Part shown: piece after piece, positions 8,223 to 15,596 of the stretch
Layout of the letters: each line of letters begins with the position of its first letter
How positions within the stretch are numbered: position 1 is the first letter of the stretch
Origin: Marinospirillum alkalitolerans
GTDB taxonomy: Bacteria; Pseudomonadota; Gammaproteobacteria; Pseudomonadales; Halomonadaceae
Length of the DNA stretch: 47,954 nt
NCBI RefSeq assembly: GCF_045055655.1
Contig: NZ_JBANFI010000010.1
Span: 1 to 47,954 of the forward strand
Direction of reading: 5' to 3'
Position numbers and translations under genes: made by a program
Notes under the pieces: generated by a model
The model's database searches: none
Told to the model about the DNA's origin: nothing
The model's input: the letters and a program-made list of their open reading frames with translations, nothing else

Positions 8223-8246
8223 AAAAGGGGCACTGTGATAGTGCCC
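8223..8246 (-). terminator. Terminator of the TIGR01777 epimerase gene
   Basis: The stem GGGCACT (8228-8234) / AGTGCCC (8240-8246) with a 5-nt loop is followed on the minus strand by CTTTTCTT. It lies 45 bp past the epimerase stop. The stem 5' half with its A-rich flank is duplicated 19 bp away (8201-8216). Confidence 0.7.
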
Positions 8247-8291
8247 TGCATTGTTCCGTATCTGGAAAGGTTGGCGACCTGAGCCTTGCAC

Positions 8292-9179
8292 TTAATCGCA
8301 GATTTCTTGTAAGGCTTCTGGTAGTTGCGGATAGCGAAAATCAAAACCTTCTTTTTGCAAGCGCTGAGGCTGCATCTTGGCGCTCACCAGTAGCAGCTCC
8401 GCCATCTCGCCAAACAGCAGGTGCAAGACCTTCTCTGGCATAGGAATCCAAGCTGGGCGTTTTAAGGCTTTGCCGAGTGCGCGGGTGAAATCGACATTGC
8501 GCACTGGGACAGGTGCCGCTGCATTGTAAACACCCTGTGCCTGAGGCTGTTCGAGCAGCCATAAATAGATGCGGGCCATATCCTCAAGATGAATCCACGG
8601 AAACCAATGCTGTCCTGATCCCAGCGGCCCGCCCAAGCCAAAGCGAAACGCAGGCAACATCTTCTTCATCGAACCCCCTCCCTGCCCGAGAACGACGCCG
8701 GTACGCACAAGGCAGACCCGTGTTGACGTTGATGCGGCTTGCTGCGCGGCGGCCTCCCACTGCGCGCACAACTGATGGGTGAAGCCATCCACTGGAGGCG
8801 TGTCTTCAGTAATCAACTGCTCGCCCTGTTCACCATAGTAGCCAACCGCTGAAGCAGAGATCAAAACGCGCGGCGGTATATCCTGACGCTTGATCCACTC
8901 TACCAGTCGGCGGGTGGTCTCCACGCGAGAGGACACCAGCAAAGCCTTGCGTTCAGGACTCCAGCGTTGATCGGCAATACCCGCACCGGCCAGATTGATC
9001 ACCGCATCATAGGAGACCTCAGGCAGTTCCTCTAGACGATGCACCCATTGGGTGACGCCTTGAGGAAGCTTGGGCTTGAGTTGTTGTGTCCACAGGGTGA
9101 CCTGATAGCCCTTGGCGATCAACATGGGGGCCAGCCGATGCCCAATAAAGCCTGTGCCGCCAGTCATTAAAATATGCAT
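8292..9179 (-). CDS. TIGR01777 family epimerase-like protein (YfcH-like)
   Basis: A 295-residue member of the extended short-chain dehydrogenase group (TIGR01777, E. coli YfcH). The nucleotide-binding motif GGTGFIGHRL is at residues 7-16, INLAGAGIADQRWS near 65, and SASAVGYYGEQG in the middle carries the YxxxK-region equivalent; a C-terminal DUF1731-type segment ends the protein. The substrate is not known for the family. AAGGAG 7 nt before the ATG supports the start. It diverges from a flavoprotein gene next to a LitR-like regulator and photolyase. TIGR01777 proteins recur in light-response clusters of Pseudomonas and Vibrio, so a light-controlled role is likely but not shown. Confidence 0.85.
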   Translation of the reverse strand: MHILMTGGTGFIGHRLAPMLIAKGYQVTLWTQQLKPKLPQGVTQWVHRLEELPEVSYDAVINLAGAGIADQRWSPERKALLVSSRVETTRRLVEWIKRQDIPPRVLISASAVGYYGEQGEQLITEDTPPVDGFTHQLCAQWEAAAQQAASTSTRVCLVRTGVVLGQGGGSMKKMLPAFRFGLGGPLGSGQHWFPWIHLEDMARIYLWLLEQPQAQGVYNAAAPVPVRNVDFTRALGKALKRPAWIPMPEKVLHLLFGEMAELLLVSAKMQPQRLQKEGFDFRYPQLPEALQEICD

Positions 9180-9208
9180 GAGGTGACTCCTTCAGAAAAC
9201 CTGATTAT

Positions 9209-9240
9209 CACTATACAACACTTGTGCAAAAGTTGTGCTA
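9209..9240. promoter_or_regulatory. Three 11-bp-phased direct repeats, probable CarH/LitR operator
   Basis: On the plus strand CTATAC (9211-9216), TTGTGC (9222-9227) and TTGTGC (9233-9238) sit exactly 11 bp apart in the divergent control region of the epimerase and flavoprotein genes. CarH/LitR-type MerR proteins bind tandem 11-bp repeats with a TGTAC-like core, and such a regulator is encoded 1.2 kb downstream. Operator function is inferred. Confidence 0.55.
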
Positions 9241-9335
9241 TTCTCGTGATCTGTCCTTATTTGAGCGCCCGAGCAAGAGCCAGACTCTTGATCAGGTCTG
9301 TCTCCAGCATAGTTGATGATCAACGGTAAAGCAGA

Positions 9336-10367
9336 ATGAACAAACAACAAACAGCGGCTCCGCGTGTCGCGGTGATTGGTGCCGGCATGGCAGGGGTGAT
9401 CTGTGCCGAGCGTTTGCAGGCGGCTGGCTGGTCGGTGACCTTAATGGATAAGGCACGCGGTACGGGTGGGCGTTTGTCATCCCGTCGCTTAGAAGGTGTC
9501 CCTTTTGATTTAGGGGCGCAGGTGATCCAAGCGCAACATGCTGATTTTGTGGCGCAGTTGGCTGAGTGGGAAGACAAGGGCTGGGTCCTGCCTTGGCCAG
9601 AAGAGCAGGGCTGGTGCGCTGTGCCGCGTATGAGTGGTTTAACGCGTCAGATCAGCGCTGGAGTGCCCTTTGAGCCGAGCTGCCGGATTGTGCGTATTGA
9701 GCGTGTCGAGCAGACCTGGCGGCTGGAGGATGATCAACAGCGCCTTTGGTCAGATTTTGATCATCTGGTGCTGGCGTTGCCTGCCCCGCAAGCTGCTGTC
9801 TTGCTCGAGAAGGTGGCCCCAGCCTGGGCGGCACAGGCGGCCTCGATTGCGCTACAGCCCTGTTGGACGGCTTATTTCAGGCTTGATCCCTCGGCGGCCC
9901 TGCCAGCTGTGTCGAGTCTGCCACGTGCGACCCCCTTGGCGCAGACCACGCCGTCCCCCGATGCGGGTGAGCTGGGTTTAAGGCGCTGGACCTGCCAAAC
10001 GGCTAAGCCCAGTTGGCGTGAATCGACTGATGCTGCGCTCTGGGTCGTAGAGGCCAATGCAGCCTGGAGTGCCGCCCATCTGGAGACCCCGCCAGCGCAG
10101 GTGGCTGAGGCCTTATTTGATCTTTGGAAGCAGGTGGTGGGCCAGCCGCAACTGACACGGCCTGTTCATTTGGCGGCCCATCGTTGGCTCTATGCCTTGA
10201 CGGCGAGCGTGTGTGCATCGCCCTATTGGTCGTCTTCTGTGCACGAGGTGGAGGTGGCGGCTGGGCTGCATCTGTGTGGTGATTATTTTCAGCGTACGGG
10301 TGTTGAAGGGGCCTATCTTTCTGGTCGGGCTTTGGCTGAGGCATTGATCGACGCCCAGCAGGGCTAG
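9336..10367 (+). CDS. FAD-dependent oxidoreductase, renalase-like (COG3380)
   Basis: A 343-residue flavoprotein. The FAD-binding VIGAGMAGVICAERL is at about residues 14-28, followed by DKARGTGGRLSSRR and an FDLGAQ motif typical of the renalase-like amine-oxidase group (COG3380). Near the C terminus LHLCGDYFQRTGVEGAYLSGRALAEAL is the second FAD contact that closes this fold. The substrate is unknown; an NAD(P)H or amine substrate would fit the family. It is followed by a MerR-type regulator (78 bp to its ATG) and photolyase, all on the same strand. Homologues are frequent in light-induced clusters, which suggests a role in coping with light or oxidative stress. Confidence 0.83.
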   Translation: MNKQQTAAPRVAVIGAGMAGVICAERLQAAGWSVTLMDKARGTGGRLSSRRLEGVPFDLGAQVIQAQHADFVAQLAEWEDKGWVLPWPEEQGWCAVPRMSGLTRQISAGVPFEPSCRIVRIERVEQTWRLEDDQQRLWSDFDHLVLALPAPQAAVLLEKVAPAWAAQAASIALQPCWTAYFRLDPSAALPAVSSLPRATPLAQTTPSPDAGELGLRRWTCQTAKPSWRESTDAALWVVEANAAWSAAHLETPPAQVAEALFDLWKQVVGQPQLTRPVHLAAHRWLYALTASVCASPYWSSSVHEVEVAAGLHLCGDYFQRTGVEGAYLSGRALAEALIDAQQG

Positions 10368-10383
10368 GAATAGCCTGCCAAGA

Positions 10384-10404
10384 GGTTGTACAATAGCTGT
10401 ACCT
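10384..10404 (+). promoter_or_regulatory. 11-bp direct repeats upstream of the merR-phrB genes
   Basis: TTGTACA (10386-10392) and CTGTACC (10397-10403) repeat at 11-bp spacing, 43-60 bp before the regulator ATG. The cores match the TGTAC(A) element bound by CarH/LitR proteins, suggesting autoregulation and control of phrB. No convincing -35/-10 pair was fixed. Confidence 0.55.
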
Positions 10405-10445
10405 TTTTGCGCTTTATCGGCTGACTATTCTTGAGGAGAAGGCGA

Positions 10446-11297
10446 ATGCAGCGAGATCCAGAGACTTTGGAAAACAGTGGTCCGCTGTATCCGATTCGTG
10501 AAGTATCACGCCTTACGCAAGTGAATACCGTGACACTGCGCGCCTGGGAAAGACGCTATGGTTTGATCCAGCCCCAGCGCACTCCCAAGGGGCATCGCCT
10601 CTATTCTGTTGACGACATCGAACGGGTACACCGTATCCTTGAATGGCTTGAAAAGGGCGTCAGTGTCAGCCAAGTAGGCGAGTTGCTCGATCAGCCGCAG
10701 CCCACCAGCCCACCGGCGGCGCTTGATCAAGGCTGGCCGGATTGGTTGCAGCGCTGTCGGCGTGCTGTGCAACAGCTCGATGAAGACGCGCTTGAGCAAC
10801 ACTATGCTCACCTGTTTACACGCTGGTCGGCCTGCCAGTTGAACCAGCATCTATGGCAACCGCTGCTGGCACACTTGGCTGAAGATGAGGTGAGCTGTGC
10901 CTTTTTGGCACGTTTTCTGCGTACCCGCATCGGCGAGCGTTTAGCCCATCGCCATGCCGTGGCCACTGGGCCGCGTTTGGTGCTGGCAAGCCTTTCTCAG
11001 CAGGACCCCTGGCCGAGCTTACTGGCACTGCATAGCCTGCTTGATACTGATTTTCGCGTGCTCTGGTTTGATCAGCCGCTTAGTGGGCGCGCGCTCCTTC
11101 AGCTGGTGCAGCGTCTTCATCCGCGTTGGGTGTTTGTGCAGGGTGAGGTCGCTCAGCTACAAGAGCTGGTTATCGAGCTGCCTCCTCCTCAAGCCCATCA
11201 GCCGCAGTGGTTGACGCTGGCTTGTCAGGTGGAAGGATTAGAAAGCTGTGCCGAGCTGTCGCCCGCTGATTTGCAGCAGCGCCTGCGTCTGAGTTAA
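10446..11297 (+). CDS. MerR-family regulator of the CarH/LitR type, B12 motif degenerate
   Basis: A transcription regulator of 283 residues from the ATG at 10446, preceded by GAGGAG; the longer TTG version is not needed. The N-terminal MerR helix-turn-helix reads YPIREVSRLTQVNTVTLRAWERRYGL and then PQRTPKGHRLYS, the CarH/LitR signature. The C-terminal two-thirds follow the layout of a cobalamin-binding photosensor (helical bundle then Rossmann-like part), but the ExHxxG cobalamin motif is replaced by a QDPWPSL stretch, so adenosylcobalamin is unlikely to be the chromophore. It probably represses its own gene, phrB and the divergent pair in the dark, perhaps with a separate light sensor. A different signal remains possible. 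Confidence 0.8.
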   Translation: MQRDPETLENSGPLYPIREVSRLTQVNTVTLRAWERRYGLIQPQRTPKGHRLYSVDDIERVHRILEWLEKGVSVSQVGELLDQPQPTSPPAALDQGWPDWLQRCRRAVQQLDEDALEQHYAHLFTRWSACQLNQHLWQPLLAHLAEDEVSCAFLARFLRTRIGERLAHRHAVATGPRLVLASLSQQDPWPSLLALHSLLDTDFRVLWFDQPLSGRALLQLVQRLHPRWVFVQGEVAQLQELVIELPPPQAHQPQWLTLACQVEGLESCAELSPADLQQRLRLS

Positions 11298-11325
11298 TCC
11301 CGTCTGAGCTAATCAGGAGCTTTGG

Positions 11326-12771
11326 ATGCCGCATCTTGTCTGGTTCCGTAGTGATTTACGTGTGCAGGATCATGCAGCACTCTGGGCGGCCTGCCAGCAG
11401 GATGCTCCTGTGGTGGCGCTCTTTGTGCTGACGCCTGAACAATGGCGCGCGCATGGCTGGGGGGCGCGGCGTGTGGATTGGGTCTTGCAACATCTCAAGG
11501 TGCTGCAAGCGCAGCTGGCTGAGCTGAATATCCCGCTGTTGACACTGGAGTGTGCCGATTTTGCTGCGCTGCCGACGCAGCTGGTGGCCTTCTGCCGTCA
11601 GCATCAGATCCAGCAGATCTATAGCCATGAAGAGTATGAGTGGAATGAGCGTCAGCGCGATCAGGCAGTGCGCGACGCCTTGGCGCACCACGGCATCAGT
11701 TGGTCCCAATGGGTGGATCAGGTGCTGGTGCCCCCCGGCGCGTTATTGACGGGCCAAGGGCGCTATTACACTGTCTTTACCCCCTTTTATCGCCAGTGGG
11801 CGCTGCGCGTTCAAGCCTCTCTTTCTGCTCCCTTGCCTGCCCCCTCAGCGAGAAAACGCACCTATCCGGCTCCGGCTTTGGCTCTCCCCAGCCTAGAACA
11901 ATGGGGCTGGTCTACAGCCGATCTGGTGGCAACGCCAGCCGCTGGTGAGGCTGCCGCCTTGAAGGCGCTGGATGATTTTTGTGCACAAGGCTTGATGGAT
12001 TATCAGCAGCAGCGTGATTTTCCTGCACTGGCTGGCACCAGTGGTCTATCGCCCTGGCTCGCTGTGGGCGCGTTGTCGATCCGCCAGTGTCTGGATGCGG
12101 CGCTCAAACACGCTGGTGATCTGTGCTGGGACAAAAAAAGCGGCCTGGGGACTTGGGTCAGCGAACTGGGCTGGCGCGATTTTTATCGCCATCTACTGGT
12201 AGGCTATCCCCGCGTGAGCCGTGGTCGTGCTTTTCAGCAGGCCACCGAAGCCTTGGCTTGGCGCTCGCTGGACAATCCAAAAGTCGCGCGTGATTTTGCA
12301 GCCTGGAAGGCTGGCCTCACTGGCTTTCCGCTGGTGGATGCGGCCATGCGTCAGTTGAATCAGACCGGCTGGATGCACAATCGCCTGCGTATGCTGGTGG
12401 CGATGTTTTTGACCAAGCAACTGCTGATTGATTGGCGACATGGTGAGGCCTATTTTATGACGCAGCTGCTGGATGGTGATCTGGCATCCAATAATGGTGG
12501 TTGGCAATGGGCGGCTTCTACGGGCGTGGATGCGGCGCCCTATTTCCGTATTTTTAATCCCTATAGCCAATCGCAGAAGTTCGATCCAGATGGCGAGTTT
12601 ATCCGCCGCTATCTGCCTGAGCTGGCTGGTTATCACGCCAAGCAAATCCATCAGCCTCCGGTGGGGCAAGGCAATCTGCTTGGTGGTGATTATCCCGCCC
12701 CGTGTGTGGATCTGAAGCTGGCCCGTCAAAGGGTGATGCAGGCTTTTCAGGCTCTCAAAGAAGAGGGCTAG
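11326..12771 (+). CDS. phrB: Deoxyribodipyrimidine photolyase (class I CPD)
   Basis: Light-driven DNA repair flavoenzyme that splits cyclobutane pyrimidine dimers. At 481 residues it is close to E. coli PhrB (472). The N-terminal antenna domain starts HLVWFRSDLRVQDHAAL. The FAD/catalytic half contains SGLSPWLAVGALSIRQC, WVSELGWRDFYRHLL, and the signature TGWMHNRLRMLVAMFLTK...DGDLASNNGGWQW...PYFRIFNP, including the tryptophans used for FAD photoreduction. AGGAG precedes the ATG. It follows the MerR gene by 28 bp and is likely co-transcribed with it. A terminator overlaps its stop codon. The NNGGWQW form fits a CPD photolyase rather than a (6-4) or DASH type. Confidence 0.95.
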   Translation: MPHLVWFRSDLRVQDHAALWAACQQDAPVVALFVLTPEQWRAHGWGARRVDWVLQHLKVLQAQLAELNIPLLTLECADFAALPTQLVAFCRQHQIQQIYSHEEYEWNERQRDQAVRDALAHHGISWSQWVDQVLVPPGALLTGQGRYYTVFTPFYRQWALRVQASLSAPLPAPSARKRTYPAPALALPSLEQWGWSTADLVATPAAGEAAALKALDDFCAQGLMDYQQQRDFPALAGTSGLSPWLAVGALSIRQCLDAALKHAGDLCWDKKSGLGTWVSELGWRDFYRHLLVGYPRVSRGRAFQQATEALAWRSLDNPKVARDFAAWKAGLTGFPLVDAAMRQLNQTGWMHNRLRMLVAMFLTKQLLIDWRHGEAYFMTQLLDGDLASNNGGWQWAASTGVDAAPYFRIFNPYSQSQKFDPDGEFIRRYLPELAGYHAKQIHQPPVGQGNLLGGDYPAPCVDLKLARQRVMQAFQALKEEG

Positions 12772-12793
12772 GCCGTTGTGGCCCAGCCCTTTT
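12765..12793 (+). terminator. Terminator of merR-phrB
   Basis: The stem GGGCT...GGCC / GGCC...AGCCC (12765-12789), which overlaps the phrB stop codon, is followed by TTTT. It ends the plus-strand unit just before the convergent yjdM gene. Confidence 0.7.
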
Positions 12794-12801
12794 GGGGTGT
12801 G

Positions 12802-13137
12802 CTATGCCTTTTTGACAAACTCAGATTTGAGCTTCATCGCCCCTATGCCATCAATCTTGCAATCGATATCGTGATCACCCTCGACCAAGCGGATGTTTTT
12901 GACCTTGGTGCCGACCTTCACTACTGAAGAAGATCCCTTGATTTTCAAGTCTTTAATCACTGTCACTGTGTCGCCATCGGCAAGAGGCTGGCCGTGGGCA
13001 TCGGTGATCACCTTGGTGTCTTCGCTGCTGGCTTCTTGTGGGTTCCATTCATGGGCACACTCAGGGCAGACCAAGAGTGGGCCGTCTTCGTAGGTATAAA
13101 TAGAGGCACAAGCAGGGCAGGGCGGAAGTTGGCTCAT
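12802..13137 (-). CDS. yjdM: YjdM/PhnA family zinc-ribbon protein
   Basis: A 111-residue protein with an N-terminal zinc ribbon (CPACAS at about 7-12 and CPEC at about 24-27) followed by the compact DGDTVTVIKDLKIKGSSSVVKVGTKVKNIRLVEGDHDIDCKIDGIGAMKLKS domain typical of YjdM (formerly PhnA). Despite the old name, the family is not required for phosphonate use, and its biochemical role is unclear. Length and both domains are complete. It is a single gene convergent with phrB, and a terminator for the bio genes lies just upstream. Family assignment is firm; function is not. Confidence 0.92.
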   Translation of the reverse strand: MSQLPPCPACASIYTYEDGPLLVCPECAHEWNPQEASSEDTKVITDAHGQPLADGDTVTVIKDLKIKGSSSVVKVGTKVKNIRLVEGDHDIDCKIDGIGAMKLKSEFVKKA

Positions 13138-13157
13138 ATTCTTTTCTCTTCATCAAT

Positions 13158-13189
13158 AAAAAAGGCCATCCATGAAATGCGAGATGGCC
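13158..13189 (-). terminator. Terminator of the bioFHCD operon
   Basis: The stem GGCCATC (13164-13170) / GATGGCC (13183-13189) with a 12-nt loop is followed on the minus strand by six T residues. It lies 50 bp after the bioD stop. Confidence 0.75.
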
Positions 13190-13239
13190 GAACCCCACTG
13201 ATCATGCCAGAAAACCACTAAAAAGACCAGTTGGGCGAG

Positions 13240-13968
13240 TCATCCTGCCGGTAACTGCAGATAGCTGGCCGCCTGATATGCACGTTCGAGGGGAGAGAGG
13301 GCGGCCAGATGAGGCACCACACCCAAGCAAGGGACGCCTTGGCGATCAAAGTGCTGGCGCAAAAAGTCGATATTCTCTGCAGCCGCCTGCTGGTGGGGGT
13401 CGATTTGATTGGCGACCCAGCCGGCCAGCCGGCAACCAGAATGCGCAATGGATTGAGCGGTTAACAGGGCATGGTTGAGGCATCCAAGGCGCAGACCCAC
13501 CACTAAAATCACCGGAAGATCTAAAGCCACGGCCAGCCTATCCAGCGTCTGTTCAGCATCAAAAGGCACGCGCCAGCCGCCTGCCCCCTCAATCAGATTA
13601 AAAGCGGCGTCAGCGGTTTCTAGGTTGTGCAGGCAAGCTTGGGTGAGCTGCTCTAGGGTGAGTGTCACGCCGTGGCGCTGTGCGGCCAGATGTGGCGAAA
13701 GTGGATCTTGAAAGCACCAAGGGTTATGCAGGCTCAGTGCATAGCGCGGCTGGCTGGTGGCCTGAAGCAGCAGGGCATCCAGATTGACCTCTGCAGGCAG
13801 GCTGCTGAATCCAGCTGCAGTCAGTTCATCCGCTGAGGCATAGCCAGCGGCAATCGGCTTGAGCCCAAAAGCACTGAGTCTTTGTTGTTGGGCTTGGATC
13901 AACAGCGCACTGCTGATGCAGGTTTTGCCGGCATCGGTATCGGTGCCGCTGACGAAATAGCGGGTCAT
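13240..13968 (-). CDS. bioD: Dethiobiotin synthetase
   Basis: ATP-dependent enzyme that closes the ureido ring of 7,8-diaminopelargonic acid with CO2 to give dethiobiotin, the step before biotin synthase. It has 242 residues. The P-loop GTDTDAGKT is at about 8-16, a KPIAAGY motif at 37-43 and EGAGGWRVPF at about 126-135, all conserved in BioD. It is last in the bioF-bioH-bioC-bioD operon, 12 bp after bioC. Nothing is missing. Confidence 0.95.
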   Translation of the reverse strand: MTRYFVSGTDTDAGKTCISSALLIQAQQQRLSAFGLKPIAAGYASADELTAAGFSSLPAEVNLDALLLQATSQPRYALSLHNPWCFQDPLSPHLAAQRHGVTLTLEQLTQACLHNLETADAAFNLIEGAGGWRVPFDAEQTLDRLAVALDLPVILVVGLRLGCLNHALLTAQSIAHSGCRLAGWVANQIDPHQQAAAENIDFLRQHFDRQGVPCLGVVPHLAALSPLERAYQAASYLQLPAG

Positions 13969-13980
13969 GGTTGGGCTCCT

Positions 13981-14841
13981 TCAGATGGTGGCGATCTCAG
14001 ATGCCAGCGCGCTCGCTCCTTGCTGGCGCGGCTGGGCGCGCCGTTGGGCGATCAGCCAACCAACCTGATAGGTCAGTGGAAAGCGGCCTTCGGCGTTGCG
14101 GGGATAAACCTCTTCCAGCCTGTGCAATGCCTGACGCCCCCCTAAGCCTGTGGCGCGTCCTGGTAGCGTATTGGTGGCACCGATGTCTTTGAGCTGGCGC
14201 AGCAGGCTACTGAGTTGATCAAATTCCTGTAGTAGGGTGGCGGTGTGCCAGCTGCAGAGCCTGAGCGGCAAATGGGCGAGCAGTTGGTAGAGCGCGCCGC
14301 TGGGCATAAAGTCCATCACATGAGGGCGATCATCCAATTGTTGCCAGGCTTGTTTGATTTCCTGCTGGGTGCCTGGCAGCAAGGTCGCGATGGCCAGATA
14401 GCCACCGGGTTGCAGTAAATCCGCCCAATGACGCAGGCTGAGTGCGGGTTGGTGGCTCCATTGCAGCATCAGGCTGGAGAAAATGCCGGAAAACTGAGCT
14501 GGTGCAAAAGGCAGCTGGTCTGCATCGGCCTGAACCAGTTGGATGGCTGGTTGGGCACGGGATTTGGCGATATCCAGCATGCCGGCGGCCAGATCAACGC
14601 CGGTAATCTGGTGCGCTCCGGCGGCTTGCAGGGCTGCGAAGTTCGCCCCTGAGCCGCAGCCAAGATCGAGCCAATGGCCTGTCAACGGACCGAGCTGTTC
14701 CAGCAGCTGAGCCGCAACCTGCTGTTGAATGCTGGCCGCTTGATCATAGGTGGCTGCCGCGCGGCTGAATTGCTGCGCCAGATGCTTTTTTGGCGCCAGT
14801 AAACCTGATTTGGCTGGAGGTGAAGCCGAGGTTAGGAGCAT
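13981..14841 (-). CDS. bioC: Malonyl-ACP O-methyltransferase
   Basis: SAM-dependent methyltransferase that methylates malonyl-ACP so that it can enter fatty-acid synthesis as a disguised pimelate precursor. From the ATG at 14839-14841 it has 286 residues; the frame is open further upstream but that part lies within bioH and lacks BioC features. The start region QFSRAAATYDQAASIQQ is typical, and motif I WLDLGCGSGANF binds SAM. Its start overlaps the bioH 3' end by 10 bp, with AAGGA upstream, suggesting coupled translation. Confidence 0.93.
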   Translation of the reverse strand: MLLTSASPPAKSGLLAPKKHLAQQFSRAAATYDQAASIQQQVAAQLLEQLGPLTGHWLDLGCGSGANFAALQAAGAHQITGVDLAAGMLDIAKSRAQPAIQLVQADADQLPFAPAQFSGIFSSLMLQWSHQPALSLRHWADLLQPGGYLAIATLLPGTQQEIKQAWQQLDDRPHVMDFMPSGALYQLLAHLPLRLCSWHTATLLQEFDQLSSLLRQLKDIGATNTLPGRATGLGGRQALHRLEEVYPRNAEGRFPLTYQVGWLIAQRRAQPRQQGASALASEIATI

Positions 14842-15596
14842 GGAGTGATCCTTGATGCGCCAGTGATGTGGCACGGCTGAGTCGAGGCTTGAATCCAGGC
14901 TGGATCCAGAAAGAAAACATGGCTGGTGCTCGTGCTGATCTGCGCATCCGCAAAGGGCTGACGGCAGAGGCGATCGCTCCCCGTTGCAGCCACCCAGCGC
15001 TGAATCGGCTCTGCAGGCTGGTTCCATTGGCTTGTTTCAATCTTGGCGAGCCAAGCCAGCCCAAGTGCTAACTGGGCCTGCTCCTGCTCGGTCTGGCCTG
15101 TCAGCTGAGCGCGAATCAGTTGCTGGCGCTGATGCAGGGCTTGAGGCGCCCCTTGGCAGCAGAGGCGAGCAAAATAAGCCAGGCTGCGTTGGGGGTGCGC
15201 AGCAAACTGGGCTTGAAAAGCGGCCAGATCCAATTCAGGCGCGGCAAAATCGAGCGTGCTGCCCAGCGTGATCAGCTGGGCTTGTGGTGCCAGGCCGCCC
15301 TGTGCAAAAACACCTTCTCCAACCCATCCTCCCAGCGACCAGCCGATCCACTGCGTGGCTCTTTGGGCGACAGGGTGCGCCAGAAGCCTTGCCACCAGCT
15401 GGGCAAACTCCTGTTCAGCTGCTTGCTGCTGAGGTGGCTGGCGTTGCCAATCCAGCCCCCAGTGTTCGCCAGGAAGCTGCTTGATCCAAGGCAAAAACAC
15501 CTCAGGCATAAAGCTCCAGCCAGGCAGCCAGATAAAGCAGGGCAGGGCTGAAGCCGAGCCGTCAGGCTGAGGGCGGGTTGTGATCCAGCGCAGCAT
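14832..15596 (-). CDS. bioH: Pimeloyl-ACP methyl ester carboxylesterase
   Basis: Alpha/beta hydrolase of 254 residues that removes the methyl group from pimeloyl-ACP methyl ester, ending the BioC-started chain. The nucleophile elbow GWSLGG (Ser87) is the exact BioH form. An aspartate in the GSDRLCRQPFADAQ region and a histidine near the C terminus (PCHITG) are candidates for the rest of the triad. The sequence is otherwise divergent from E. coli BioH, but its place between bioF and bioC is as in Pseudomonas. The first ATG lies 35 bp inside bioF, a long overlap, and no later start keeps the hydrolase N terminus. Confidence 0.88.
   Translation of the reverse strand: MLRWITTRPQPDGSASALPCFIWLPGWSFMPEVFLPWIKQLPGEHWGLDWQRQPPQQQAAEQEFAQLVARLLAHPVAQRATQWIGWSLGGWVGEGVFAQGGLAPQAQLITLGSTLDFAAPELDLAAFQAQFAAHPQRSLAYFARLCCQGAPQALHQRQQLIRAQLTGQTEQEQAQLALGLAWLAKIETSQWNQPAEPIQRWVAATGSDRLCRQPFADAQISTSTSHVFFLDPAWIQASTQPCHITGASRITPCS

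Noticed and set aside
14842..15027. N-terminal 62-residue extension of BioC
   Set aside because: It is entirely inside bioH in another frame, while the BioC family start and a ribosome site fit the ATG at 14841.
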